A stretch of 24,260 nt of DNA, from positions 1-24,260 of the forward strand of contig CAZUPI010000036.1 of assembly GCA_964621755.1 (NCBI GenBank), written 5' to 3'. Numbering within the stretch: the first letter of the stretch is position 1; each line of letters begins with the position of its first letter. The DNA comes from UMGS1696 sp964621755 (GTDB lineage Bacteria > Bacillota > Clostridia > Oscillospirales > CAG-272). The notes under the pieces were generated by a model. It was given only the letters and a program-made list of their open reading frames with translations, ran no database searches and had not been told where the DNA came from. The position numbers were made by a program, and so were the translations under genes. Of the stretch, positions 1 to 7,127 are shown piece by piece.

Positions 1-1100
1 GGACCTGCGGCGTTGGTAAGACGCTCGAATTCGAGAGAGGTGATGACGTCCTTCGACTGGGAATATGCGAACTCGTCGTATTTATCGACAGAAATGGGAT
101 TGTATCCGGTTGCTACGACAATGGCACCGTACTTCTGTTCTACGATTTCGTCGGTCTGCTTATAGTTGATGGCACCTGCCGTACATACCTTGGAGCATAC
201 GCCGCACTTACCGTTTTTCAGCATGTTGCAGTAGTCCGCGTCAATGGTAGCAACCTTCGGGATAGCCTGTGCAAATGGGATGTAGACAGCGTGGCGGTTG
301 TCCATTCCGAGGTTGAATTCGTTCGGAACCTTTTTCACCGGACATTTTTCGGTACACAGACCACATCCGGTACATTTTGTCTCGTCTACGAAGCGCGCCT
401 TTTTCTTGATTTTTACAGTAAAGTTTCCCACAAAGCCAGACACCGATTCCACTTCGCTGTAAGAATAGATGTTGATAAGTTCGTTCTGCGCGCAATCCAC
501 CATTTTGGGGGTAAGGATGCAGGCAGCACAGTCGAGGGTCGGGAACGTTTTATCGAGCTGGGTCATTTTACCGCCGATAGTCGGCTGCTTTTCGACGATA
601 TCGACTTCATATCCGGCGTCCGCGATATCAAGCGCGGTCTGGATTCCGGCAATACCGCCGCCGATGACAAGCGCACGCTTCACGACGGGGGATTCGCCTG
701 CGATAAGGGGCGCATTGAGTTGCACCTTCGCAATGGCGGTGCGACCAAGAATGATAGCCTTTGCGGTAGCATCTTCTTTATCCTTATGAATCCACGAACA
801 CTGCTCACGAATATTGGCAATTTCGACCATGTAGGGGTTTAGACCAGCCAACGCTGCTGCTTTTCGGAAGGTCGCTTCGTGCATTCTCGGAGTGCAGGAG
901 CAAACCACTACTCCGGTGAGTTTATAATCTTTGATTGCATTCTTAATCAAGTTCTGACCCGATTCGGAGCACATATAGGTATAATCTACGGAATAAACGA
1001 CTGACGGTTCCTTACCGAGCGTCTCCGCAACTGTTTTTACGTCCACTGTTCCGGCAATGTTGGTGCCGCAGTGGCATACAAATACACCGATTCTCTGCAT
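1..1100 (-). CDS. hdrA: HdrA-like FAD/iron-sulfur subunit (3' end beyond window)
   Basis: Subunit A of a heterodisulfide-reductase-type complex. In this family HdrA carries FAD and several 4Fe-4S clusters, and is the flavin site proposed for electron bifurcation. The visible 366 residues begin MQRIGVFVCHCGTN. They contain an FAD Rossmann motif VIGGGIAGIQ near residue 146, a 4Fe-4S motif CTGCGLCTEKCP near 239, and a further cysteine cluster (CGVCSKVC) near 300. ATG at 1098-1100 is preceded by AAGGAGGAG, so the start is secure. It is the last visible gene of the mdh/ldh-fumC-hdrB-hdrC-hdrA operon, 14 bases after hdrC. The C-terminal part, and any partner such as MvhD or a formate/NADH module, lies off the left edge, so the electron donor cannot be named. 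The family call is strong; the physiological substrate is inference. Confidence 0.93.
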   Translation of the reverse strand, partial: MQRIGVFVCHCGTNIAGTVDVKTVAETLGKEPSVVYSVDYTYMCSESGQNLIKNAIKDYKLTGVVVCSCTPRMHEATFRKAAALAGLNPYMVEIANIREQCSWIHKDKEDATAKAIILGRTAIAKVQLNAPLIAGESPVVKRALVIGGGIAGIQTALDIADAGYEVDIVEKQPTIGGKMTQLDKTFPTLDCAACILTPKMVDCAQNELINIYSYSEVESVSGFVGNFTVKIKKKARFVDETKCTGCGLCTEKCPVKKVPNEFNLGMDNRHAVYIPFAQAIPKVATIDADYCNMLKNGKCGVCSKVCTAGAINYKQTDEIVEQKYGAIVVATGYNPISVDKYDEFAYSQSKDVITSLEFERLTNAAG

Positions 1101-1114
1101 TCGCTTACTCCTCC

Positions 1115-1498
1115 TTACTTCGCGTATTTTCTCATTGCTGTGACGAGCGCTTGTCCGGGCAGGTCTTCATCCAGAAGTCCGGGAATATCATCGGGCTTCA
1201 GGTGATTCATTCCCTGCTGTCTAATGGCCTCAAGACGAACCGCTTCAACAACCTTTGCGGGTTCGACGCCGCGCGGGCATCTTTCCACGCAGGCAAAGCA
1301 AGTCAGGCACTTGTAAATAGATTCCGATTTCATGAGTTTCTCGACATCGCCGCGTTCAACCATATAGACAAACTCGTGAGGATGGTATTCCATCTCGTCA
1401 TAGGACGGGCAGGTTGCCGAGCATTTCCCGCAGCGCATACATTTCTGTACGGCTGCGCCGCTGATACGGAGAATCTGTTCTTTTTTGTTGTTGTCCAT
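1115..1498 (-). CDS. hdrC: HdrC-like 4Fe-4S subunit
   Basis: Small iron-sulfur electron-transfer subunit linking HdrA to HdrB. The 127 residues contain two classical CxxCxxCxxxCP motifs, at C20/C23/C26/C30 and C64/C67/C70/C74. This is the expected HdrC layout, and no membrane segment is seen, so it is the soluble type. The start is taken at ATG 1496-1498 (MDNNKKEQ) because AGGGAG lies just upstream. An upstream in-frame extension would run into the end of hdrB. It sits 19 bases after hdrB and 14 bases before hdrA, so the three are almost certainly co-translated as a complex. The family call is firm. Function beyond electron transfer depends on partners not visible here. Confidence 0.93.
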   Translation of the reverse strand: MDNNKKEQILRISGAAVQKCMRCGKCSATCPSYDEMEYHPHEFVYMVERGDVEKLMKSESIYKCLTCFACVERCPRGVEPAKVVEAVRLEAIRQQGMNHLKPDDIPGLLDEDLPGQALVTAMRKYAK

Positions 1499-1517
1499 TT
1501 CAAACTCTCCCTTAATA

Positions 1518-2300
1518 TTATTGAATAAGACCGAGCGCATCGGCCAGCACTTCGGTGAAATACTTTACCGGAATGGGGTCGTTCGCGTTCTTTGTGAGGT
1601 TATAGAGACAAAGAGGACATGCGGTAATCATAAAGTCCGCACCCATATCGTGCGCCGATTCTACGACCGCTGTGCTTCTCTTTTTTGCCGCATTCTTGTC
1701 TTCCAGCGCGATATATCCGCCGCAGCATTCGTTCCGCAGGGAATAAATAACCGGTTCGCCGCCAAGCGCGCGGATGAAGTTTTCCATAATTTCGGGGTTC
1801 TCCGGCGAGTCGAACCTCAATACAGTCGACGGGCGGAGGAGCAGGCAGCCGTAATAAGCGGCGATTTTCTTTCCGGTAAAGGGCTTTACGACTTTTTTCG
1901 CAATTTCATCAAAACCGATTTCGTCCCGAAGCAGTTCGAGATAATGAATCACGTCCGCTTCGCCGTGGTATTCGATGTCGGGCGCGAGGTAATTGTTGAC
2001 GCGCATATCGAAATCGGGGTTGACTGAAAATTCGTGATTGGTCTGCTTCAGCACGTTATAGCAGGCAGAGCAGACGGTCACGACGCGTCCGCCGCAGGTG
2101 CGGGATGCGGCCAGCGCTCTGACAGATGACAGCTTGGTGGCGATTTCGTCCTTCGCGGATGTATAAGCGCCGCCGCAGCACTGCCAGTTTTCGATTTCGG
2201 CGAATTCATACCCAAGCGCGGCAGCTGATTCCACAGCGTACCGGTCGAGGTCCTTCGCCTTATTTTTCAATGTACATCCTGGATAATACGCAATTTTCAT
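1518..2300 (-). CDS. hdrB: HdrB-like catalytic subunit with two CCG domains
   Basis: Catalytic subunit of the HdrABC type. In methanogens the two CCG motifs bind unusual non-cubane Fe-S clusters that reduce a disulfide. This 260-residue protein has both motifs in full: C9...C41C42...C77xxC80 and C152...C192C193...C228xxC231, so catalysis-type cluster binding looks intact. ATG at 2298-2300 follows a GGAG. It lies 52 bases after fumC and directly before hdrC. In bacteria that lack CoM/CoB the true oxidant is generally unknown. Thiol:fumarate reductase TfrB shares these HdrB/HdrC domains, which makes the neighbouring fumarase notable, but the separate HdrA argues for an HdrABC complex rather than Tfr. 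The family call is strong; the substrate is open. Confidence 0.93.
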   Translation of the reverse strand: MKIAYYPGCTLKNKAKDLDRYAVESAAALGYEFAEIENWQCCGGAYTSAKDEIATKLSSVRALAASRTCGGRVVTVCSACYNVLKQTNHEFSVNPDFDMRVNNYLAPDIEYHGEADVIHYLELLRDEIGFDEIAKKVVKPFTGKKIAAYYGCLLLRPSTVLRFDSPENPEIMENFIRALGGEPVIYSLRNECCGGYIALEDKNAAKKRSTAVVESAHDMGADFMITACPLCLYNLTKNANDPIPVKYFTEVLADALGLIQ

Positions 2301-2352
2301 ATATGATAAACTCCATGTACTATAGAATAAAGTGCATACAAGTCATGGAAGG

Positions 2353-3729
2353 TTATGCCATATCCTCCGGCTTGAATGCCTCGTCAAATTTTTCTGCTGT
2401 GAGGAAGCCGAGGGAAACGCACGCTTCTTTGAGGGTGATATTTTCTTTGTATGCCTTTTTCGCGGTCTTCGCGGCATTTTCGTAGCCGATATATGGGTTG
2501 AGAGCGGTTACGAGCATGAGCGAATTATAGAGGTTGTCATGCATCTTCTGCTCTTTCGCGCGAATTCCGACTGCGCAGTTGTCGTTAAAGGAAACGATTG
2601 CTTCCGCGAGAAGGCGTACCGACTGGAGGAAGTTGTAAATGCAAACCGGCATGAATACATTCAGTTCAAAGTTACCCTGAGACGCTGCCATCGATACTGC
2701 CACGTCGTTACCCATAACCTGTACCGCTACCATAGTGACCGCTTCGCACTGGGTCGGGTTGACCTTGCCAGGCATGATAGAGGAACCAGGTTCGTTTTCC
2801 GGAATGGTGATTTCGCCGAGTCCAAGACGGGGACCAGATGCAAGCCATCTGACGTCGTTGGCGATTTTCATCATGTCGCACGCGAGAGCTTTGACCGCGC
2901 CATGTGCGAATACAATTTCATCCTTGCTTGTTAGGGCGTGGAACTTGTTTTCCGCAGTTTCAAAGTGCTTACCGGTGATTTCTGATACGGCTGCTGCCAC
3001 TCTTGTATCAAATCCGGCAGGCGCGTTCAAACCCGTTCCGACTGCGGTTCCGCCAAGGGCAAGGGATTTAAGTGCCGGGAGGGAGCGTTCGATAAGTTCG
3101 ACGTCTTTTTCAAGAGAGGAACGCCAACCGGAAATTTCTTGGGAAAATTTGATTGGTGTTGCGTCCTGTAAGTGAGTACGTCCGCTCTTTGTGATACCTT
3201 CGTGAAGTACTTCAAGCTTCCGGAAGGTGGTAATGAGTCTGCATACAGCAGGGAGAAGCTTGTCTTCGAGAGCGCACACGGCGGCGATGTGCATCGCGGT
3301 CGGGAACGTATCGTTCGAGGACTGGCTCATATTGATATCGTCGTTCGGGTGGCAAAGCTTTTGTCCCGCAAGCTCGTTTGCACGGTTAGCAATGACCTCG
3401 TTTGCGTTCATATTCGACTGTGTGCCGCTTCCTGTCTGCCATACCACAAGCGGAAAATGTTCGTTGAGTGCGCCGAACATGACTTCGTCACATGCCTGAC
3501 TTATGTATCCGAGCTTTTCGTCGGTCATTTTCTGCGGCTTGAGTTCATGGTTGGCGATGGCAGCAGCTTTTTTGAGAATGCCGAATGCCTTTGTAATTTC
3601 GCGCGGCATGGTTTCGATTCCTACGCCGATTTTGAAATTTTCATGGCTGCGCTCGGTCTGCGCCGCCCAATATTTATCGGCGGGTACCTTGACCTCGCCC
3701 ATCGAGTCATGCTCTATGCGATATTCCAT
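2353..3729 (-). CDS. fumC: Class II fumarate hydratase
   Basis: Reversible hydration of fumarate to L-malate in the cytoplasm by the iron-independent, homotetrameric class II enzyme. The 458-residue length is typical. Visible hallmarks are QTGSGTQSNMN (98-108), SQSSND (135-140), the THLQDA motif with H186, and the superfamily signature GSSIMPGKVN (315-324). The start at ATG 3727-3729 has AAGGAG seven bases upstream. The gene lies 33 bases after the lactate/malate dehydrogenase gene and 52 bases before hdrB. This suggests a malate-fumarate segment run toward fumarate and coupled to the following Hdr genes. Aspartase and adenylosuccinate lyase share the fold, but the TGSGTQSNMN and SQSSND blocks favour fumarase. 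Confidence 0.95.
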   Translation of the reverse strand: MEYRIEHDSMGEVKVPADKYWAAQTERSHENFKIGVGIETMPREITKAFGILKKAAAIANHELKPQKMTDEKLGYISQACDEVMFGALNEHFPLVVWQTGSGTQSNMNANEVIANRANELAGQKLCHPNDDINMSQSSNDTFPTAMHIAAVCALEDKLLPAVCRLITTFRKLEVLHEGITKSGRTHLQDATPIKFSQEISGWRSSLEKDVELIERSLPALKSLALGGTAVGTGLNAPAGFDTRVAAAVSEITGKHFETAENKFHALTSKDEIVFAHGAVKALACDMMKIANDVRWLASGPRLGLGEITIPENEPGSSIMPGKVNPTQCEAVTMVAVQVMGNDVAVSMAASQGNFELNVFMPVCIYNFLQSVRLLAEAIVSFNDNCAVGIRAKEQKMHDNLYNSLMLVTALNPYIGYENAAKTAKKAYKENITLKEACVSLGFLTAEKFDEAFKPEDMA

Positions 3730-3762
3730 TTACATGCTCCTTCTATTCTTCTATTTTTTATA

Positions 3763-4707
3763 TTATATATCAAGGCTGTCGATAACAGACCGCAGGCTTT
3801 CAGCGCTCTTATGGAGAAGTTCCTCTTCATTTGGTGTAAGGGTAGGCAGAATTTTGCCGCGGAGTCCATCGCGTCCGACGATATTAAGAGTACTAAGACA
3901 TACGTCATCAATTCCGTATTCACCGTGAAGCATGGAGGAAACGGTCATTGTGGTATCCATACCGTTTATCAGGCACTTGCAAATGTGGCAAACGGAAAGG
4001 GAAACTGCATAGAAGGTCGCGCCCTTACGCTGGATAACGCGCGCACCGGACTTACGGATATAAGTTTCGATTTCCTCATGATTTATCGGAGGATAAATGT
4101 TATTCTGGCTGGTGATAACACTGTGATAGTCATCCACCGGAACGTTGGAAATGTTTGCGAGGGACCACGGAACAAAGGAAGAGTCTCCATGTTCGCCGAA
4201 TACATACGCGTGAACGTTCTGCTGGTTGATATTATAGTATTCGGAAATTCTTGCGCGGAGACGGGAGGTATCGAGGATAGTTCCGGAACCGATGATTTTG
4301 TTTTCGGGAATATCGGATTTCTTTGTCCATACGTAGGTGAGAACATCGACCGGGTTGCTTACGAGAATGTAGGTGGCATCCGGCGCGTATGTGGTAATCT
4401 GCGGGATGATAGTTTTTACAATATTGACGTTGGTCTGCGCGAGGTCAAGTCTGGATTGTCCAGGCTTTCTTGCCACGCCGGAGGTCAGGATTACGATATC
4501 CGAGTCACACGCGTCACGATATGTTCCGGCATAAATTGATACCGGAGGACAGAACGGAGTTCCCTGGCGGATATCGAGAGCTTCACCGAGAGCCTTCTCA
4601 TCGTTGATATCAATAATGACGATTTCGGATGCTATTCCGCCTATAGCAAGAGTATAGGCAATTGTTGAGCCGACGCTTCCGGCACCGATAATGGTTACTT
4701 TTGTCAT
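3763..4707 (-). CDS. ldh: L-lactate/malate dehydrogenase family, Arg at specificity position
   Basis: NAD-dependent 2-hydroxyacid dehydrogenase of the LDH/MDH superfamily, 314 residues. Visible are the dinucleotide motif GAGSVG (8-13), acidic D33 for NAD, the mobile loop GVARKPGQSRLDL (77-89), the catalytic pair D146/H173 (FGEHGDSS, 170-177) and substrate-binding R149. Classical LDHs have Gln at the loop position before KPG, while malate dehydrogenases have Arg. Here the residue is Arg80, followed by GQS rather than GET. That, together with adjacent fumC, supports oxaloacetate/malate use. However, close homologues in Clostridia are, to my recollection, usually annotated as L-lactate dehydrogenase, so the substrate stays open. 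ATG at 4705-4707 is preceded by AAAAGGGAG, and the gene is first in the operon behind the promoter at 4789-4817. Confidence 0.88.
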   Translation of the reverse strand: MTKVTIIGAGSVGSTIAYTLAIGGIASEIVIIDINDEKALGEALDIRQGTPFCPPVSIYAGTYRDACDSDIVILTSGVARKPGQSRLDLAQTNVNIVKTIIPQITTYAPDATYILVSNPVDVLTYVWTKKSDIPENKIIGSGTILDTSRLRARISEYYNINQQNVHAYVFGEHGDSSFVPWSLANISNVPVDDYHSVITSQNNIYPPINHEEIETYIRKSGARVIQRKGATFYAVSLSVCHICKCLINGMDTTMTVSSMLHGEYGIDDVCLSTLNIVGRDGLRGKILPTLTPNEEELLHKSAESLRSVIDSLDI

Positions 4708-4788
4708 AAAGCTAACTCCCTTTTCTTTTACATATAATGCCGCAATATGATAAAACGGCGTATTTTTTTACATTATAATTATACCATA

Positions 4789-4817
4789 ATTATACCGAAA
4801 CTGAACCCTAATTGCAA
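4789..4817 (-). promoter_or_regulatory. Sigma-A promoter of the ldh-fumC-hdrBCA operon
   Basis: On the minus strand TTGCAA (4812-4817) and TATAAT (4789-4794) are separated by exactly 17 bases. A second TATAAT-like repeat follows immediately. Transcription would start near 4782, giving a leader of about 75 bases. No clear Rex-type or other operator was recognised. Confidence 0.72.
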
Positions 4818-4907
4818 TGCCGGACGAGAGTTTTTTTCCTTCCTCGCACGACATTTTTATCATAAAAATGAAAGATTTTTCTGTATATTTTGATAAATTG
4901 GCATATG

Positions 4908-4930
4908 GGGTATGCAAATTTTGCATACCC
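4908..4930. repeat. Perfect 11-bp palindrome
   Basis: GGGTATGCAAA (4908-4918) is repeated inverted at 4920-4930 with a single central base. It lies about 90 bases upstream of the operon promoter and 98 bases downstream of wecB. No T-run follows on the minus strand; on the plus strand TTCGCTTTTT follows. It could be a regulator-binding palindrome or an extruding hairpin. The role is unknown. Confidence 0.5.
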
Positions 4931-4960
4931 TTCGCTTTTTGTGATAGCAGAGAAAGTGAC

Positions 4961-4992
4961 TTAGGGGTACCTTTTAAGGAAAGTACCCCTAA
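4961..4992 (-). terminator. Hairpin after wecB (terminator-like palindrome)
   Basis: TTAGGGGTAC (4961-4970) pairs with GTACCCCTAA (4983-4992), extended by CTTT/AAAG with one bulged base. It is 36 bases past the wecB stop. There is no good T-tract on the minus strand, so termination may be weak or the element may act otherwise. It resembles the hairpin at 9825-9857. Confidence 0.45.
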
Positions 4993-5027
4993 GAACCCCT
5001 CCAAACCTTTTGAAATAGGCTTCTATT

Positions 5028-6125
5028 TTATGTCTCCGCGCACAAAATATCAGCAATTCGTTGGCAGGCCAAGCCGTCGCCGTAGGGGTTGGAGGCGTGG
5101 CTCATTTTGTGATATTCTGCCGGTTCGTCGAGAAGCTGTTTGAAGTTATTGTAGATGATTTCTTCGTCTGTTCCGACAAGGCGCAGGGTCCCTGCAGCGA
5201 TTCCTTCGGGGCGTTCGGTGGTATCGCGCATGACGAGGACGGGCTTGCCGAGGGAGGGTGCTTCTTCCTGTATTCCGCCGCTGTCTGTGAGAATCATATA
5301 GCTGCGCGCCATGAAGTTGTGAAAGTCGAGAACGTCTAACGGTTCGATTATATGGATACGGTCGCAGCTGGCAAGTTCTTCGTTTGCTGCGGCGCGGACG
5401 ACAGGATTCATATGGATGGGATAGATAGCGCACACATCGGGGTGTTCGTCGATGATGCGGCGGATAACGCGAAACATGTGGTGCATCGGCTCGCCGAGAT
5501 TTTCGCGGCGGTGCGCTGTAATGAGAATGAGGCGAGAACCCCTTGCCCAGTCGAGTTCGGGATGGGTATAGTCCGCTCGGACGGTGGTCTTGAGTGCGTC
5601 GATTGCGGTATTTCCGGTCACATAGACGGATTCGGGTGCTCTTCCCTCTTTGAGGAGGTTATTCTTAGACATTTCGGTAGGGGCAAAATTGTATTTAGCA
5701 AGGATGCTGACTGCCTGACGGTTAAACTCTTCCGGATAAGGAGAGTAAATATTATAAGTACGCAGTCCGGCTTCGACGTGCCCCACTGGAATCTGGAGGT
5801 AGTAGCATGCAAGAGCAGCTGCAAAGGTTGTGGAGGTGTCGCCGTGGACGAGAACGACGTCAGGAGACACGGCGGCGAGGACCTCGCGGATTCTTTCGAG
5901 AATATTGACGGTTACGTCGAACAGGGTTTGCTTATCTTTCATGATTGAGAGGTCATAATCCGGCGTAACGCTGAACGCGCGAAGCACCTGGTCGAGCATT
6001 TGCCGGTGTTGTCCTGTAACGCAAAGAGTGACGTCAAGTTCGGGACGCTTTTTCAATTCAAGAACAAGCGGGCACATTTTTATGGCTTCCGGACGTGTTC
6101 CAAAAACCACCATTACTTTTTTCAT
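5028..6125 (-). CDS. wecB: UDP-N-acetylglucosamine 2-epimerase (non-hydrolysing)
   Basis: Interconverts UDP-GlcNAc and UDP-ManNAc for cell-wall or surface polysaccharide synthesis. The 365 residues show the family blocks in order: GTRPEAIKM (9-17), TGQHRQML (from 37), HGDTSTT, HVEAGLRT, PEEFNR, TGNTAIDAL, TAHRREN and the UDP-binding DSGGIQEEAP. The start is placed at ATG 6123-6125 (MKKVMVVFG). AAGGAGG lies about 12 bases upstream, slightly far, and a 15-residue upstream extension would bury that ribosome binding site. It is monocistronic here, with its own promoter at 6196-6224 and a hairpin after its stop. No other polysaccharide genes are adjacent, so the acceptor pathway is unknown. Confidence 0.94.
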   Translation of the reverse strand: MKKVMVVFGTRPEAIKMCPLVLELKKRPELDVTLCVTGQHRQMLDQVLRAFSVTPDYDLSIMKDKQTLFDVTVNILERIREVLAAVSPDVVLVHGDTSTTFAAALACYYLQIPVGHVEAGLRTYNIYSPYPEEFNRQAVSILAKYNFAPTEMSKNNLLKEGRAPESVYVTGNTAIDALKTTVRADYTHPELDWARGSRLILITAHRRENLGEPMHHMFRVIRRIIDEHPDVCAIYPIHMNPVVRAAANEELASCDRIHIIEPLDVLDFHNFMARSYMILTDSGGIQEEAPSLGKPVLVMRDTTERPEGIAAGTLRLVGTDEEIIYNNFKQLLDEPAEYHKMSHASNPYGDGLACQRIADILCAET

Positions 6126-6195
6126 ATGACAATAAAACCTCCTTACAGGAATTCTTGAAAATTTTTCCAAGAAACTGACATTTATTTATATTATC

Positions 6196-6224
6196 ATTAT
6201 AGCAGCGGAACGCTATTTTGTCAA
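6196..6224 (-). promoter_or_regulatory. Near-perfect consensus promoter of wecB
   Basis: On the minus strand TTGACA (6219-6224) is followed after exactly 17 bases by TATAAT (6196-6201), a full consensus match on both hexamers. A 9-bp inverted repeat, ACCGCATTT (6224-6232) with AAATGCGGT (6241-6249), overlaps the upstream edge of the -35 and could be an operator. Confidence 0.85.
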
Positions 6225-6315
6225 CCGCATTTCTCCTTCAAAATGCGGTAAGCAGGTCATGTATCCTGTTGCGAAGCAATATCAAAGGTTCAATATCATT
6301 GTTGTACTATTTCCC

Positions 6316-6375
6316 AACCTTAAGCAAATCTTAAGGTTTTTGCGTATTTATTTTTAAGACTTTTTCTGATACAAT
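6316..6375 (+). promoter_or_regulatory. Promoter with phased TTAAG sites for the two-component operon
   Basis: TTAAG occurs at 6320-6324, 6331-6335 (11 bases on) and 6354-6358 (23 bases on, about two more turns). The first two lie inside a 9-bp palindrome, AACCTTAAG/CTTAAGGTT (6316-6324/6330-6338). A -10-like TACAAT is at 6370-6375, but the -35 region is poor. OmpR/PhoB-family regulators bind direct repeats spaced by one turn, so this is a plausible activator-dependent, autoregulated promoter. That role is inference. Confidence 0.55.
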
Positions 6376-6423
6376 ATAGACAACATGGTTATTACCAAGC
6401 AGCCGATAATTGGGAGTTTGAAA

Positions 6424-7110
6424 ATGTACAATATTTTAGTTTGTGATGATGAACGTGATATCGTTTCCGCGCTTGATATTTACTTATCAGCGGAAGGATA
6501 TTGCATATATAAAGCATATACCGGCGAGGAGGCGCTGCAAGTTCTCGCTGCAAACGAGATTCACCTGATTCTGATGGATATTATGATGCCGGTGATGGAC
6601 GGGATATCCGCGACGGTGAAAATCCGCGAGAAGTATAATGTTCCGGTAATTTTTCTGACCGCCAAGGGGGAAATGAATGACAAAATCCTCGGTCTGACCA
6701 TCGGTGGGGATGATTACATAACAAAGCCATTTTCCCCGCTCGAGGTGATTGCACGGGTAAAGTCTCAGATCAGACGGTATGCGATGCTCGGCGGGCTCGA
6801 AAAAAAGCCCGATGTGCTGGTCTGCGGCGGAATCGAGCTTGACGATACCAGCAAAACGGTCATGCTTGACGGCGATGAAGTTGCGCTGACGCCACTTGAG
6901 TACAGTATTCTGCGGCTGCTGATGTTATCCCCTGGCAAGGTCTTTTCCATCGGTGAGATTTACAAACAGGTATGGAACGACACGCCGATAGGAAGTGAAA
7001 GCTCCGTGCCGGTACATATCAGGCATCTCAGAGAAAAGATCGAAATTAACCCTTCCGAGCCACGGTACATCAAGGTGGTCTGGGGACAAGGGTACAAACT
7101 GGGAAAATAA
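6424..7110 (+). CDS. OmpR/PhoB-family response regulator
   Basis: Cytoplasmic transcription factor of a two-component system, 228 residues. The receiver domain (about 3-118) has the acidic pair D8/D9, phospho-acceptor D52 in MDIMMP, T78 and K100 (TKPF), so it should be phosphorylatable. The C-terminal winged-helix DNA-binding domain (about 128-226) ends with the typical VRHLREKIE...YIKVVWGQGYKL pattern. The start is ATG 6424-6426, with GGGAG eight bases upstream; an earlier in-frame ATG at 6385 lacks a ribosome binding site. The histidine kinase follows after 17 bases. The regulon is unknown, though phased TTAAG sites in front suggest autoregulation. It resembles VanR-like regulators of Clostridia. 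Confidence 0.95.
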   Translation: MYNILVCDDERDIVSALDIYLSAEGYCIYKAYTGEEALQVLAANEIHLILMDIMMPVMDGISATVKIREKYNVPVIFLTAKGEMNDKILGLTIGGDDYITKPFSPLEVIARVKSQIRRYAMLGGLEKKPDVLVCGGIELDDTSKTVMLDGDEVALTPLEYSILRLLMLSPGKVFSIGEIYKQVWNDTPIGSESSVPVHIRHLREKIEINPSEPRYIKVVWGQGYKLGK

Positions 7111-7127
7111 TGTTGAAGGAGGTTCTC

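Noticed and set aside
291..842. Long plus-strand frame opposite hdrA
   Set aside because: It is the antisense shadow of a clearly coding HdrA with FAD and Fe-S motifs, and has no ribosome binding site.
3172..4539. 455-codon plus-strand frame opposite fumC and the dehydrogenase
   Set aside because: It spans two well-identified genes and their spacer, and its product shows no family motif. Codon bias of the real genes explains the lack of stops.
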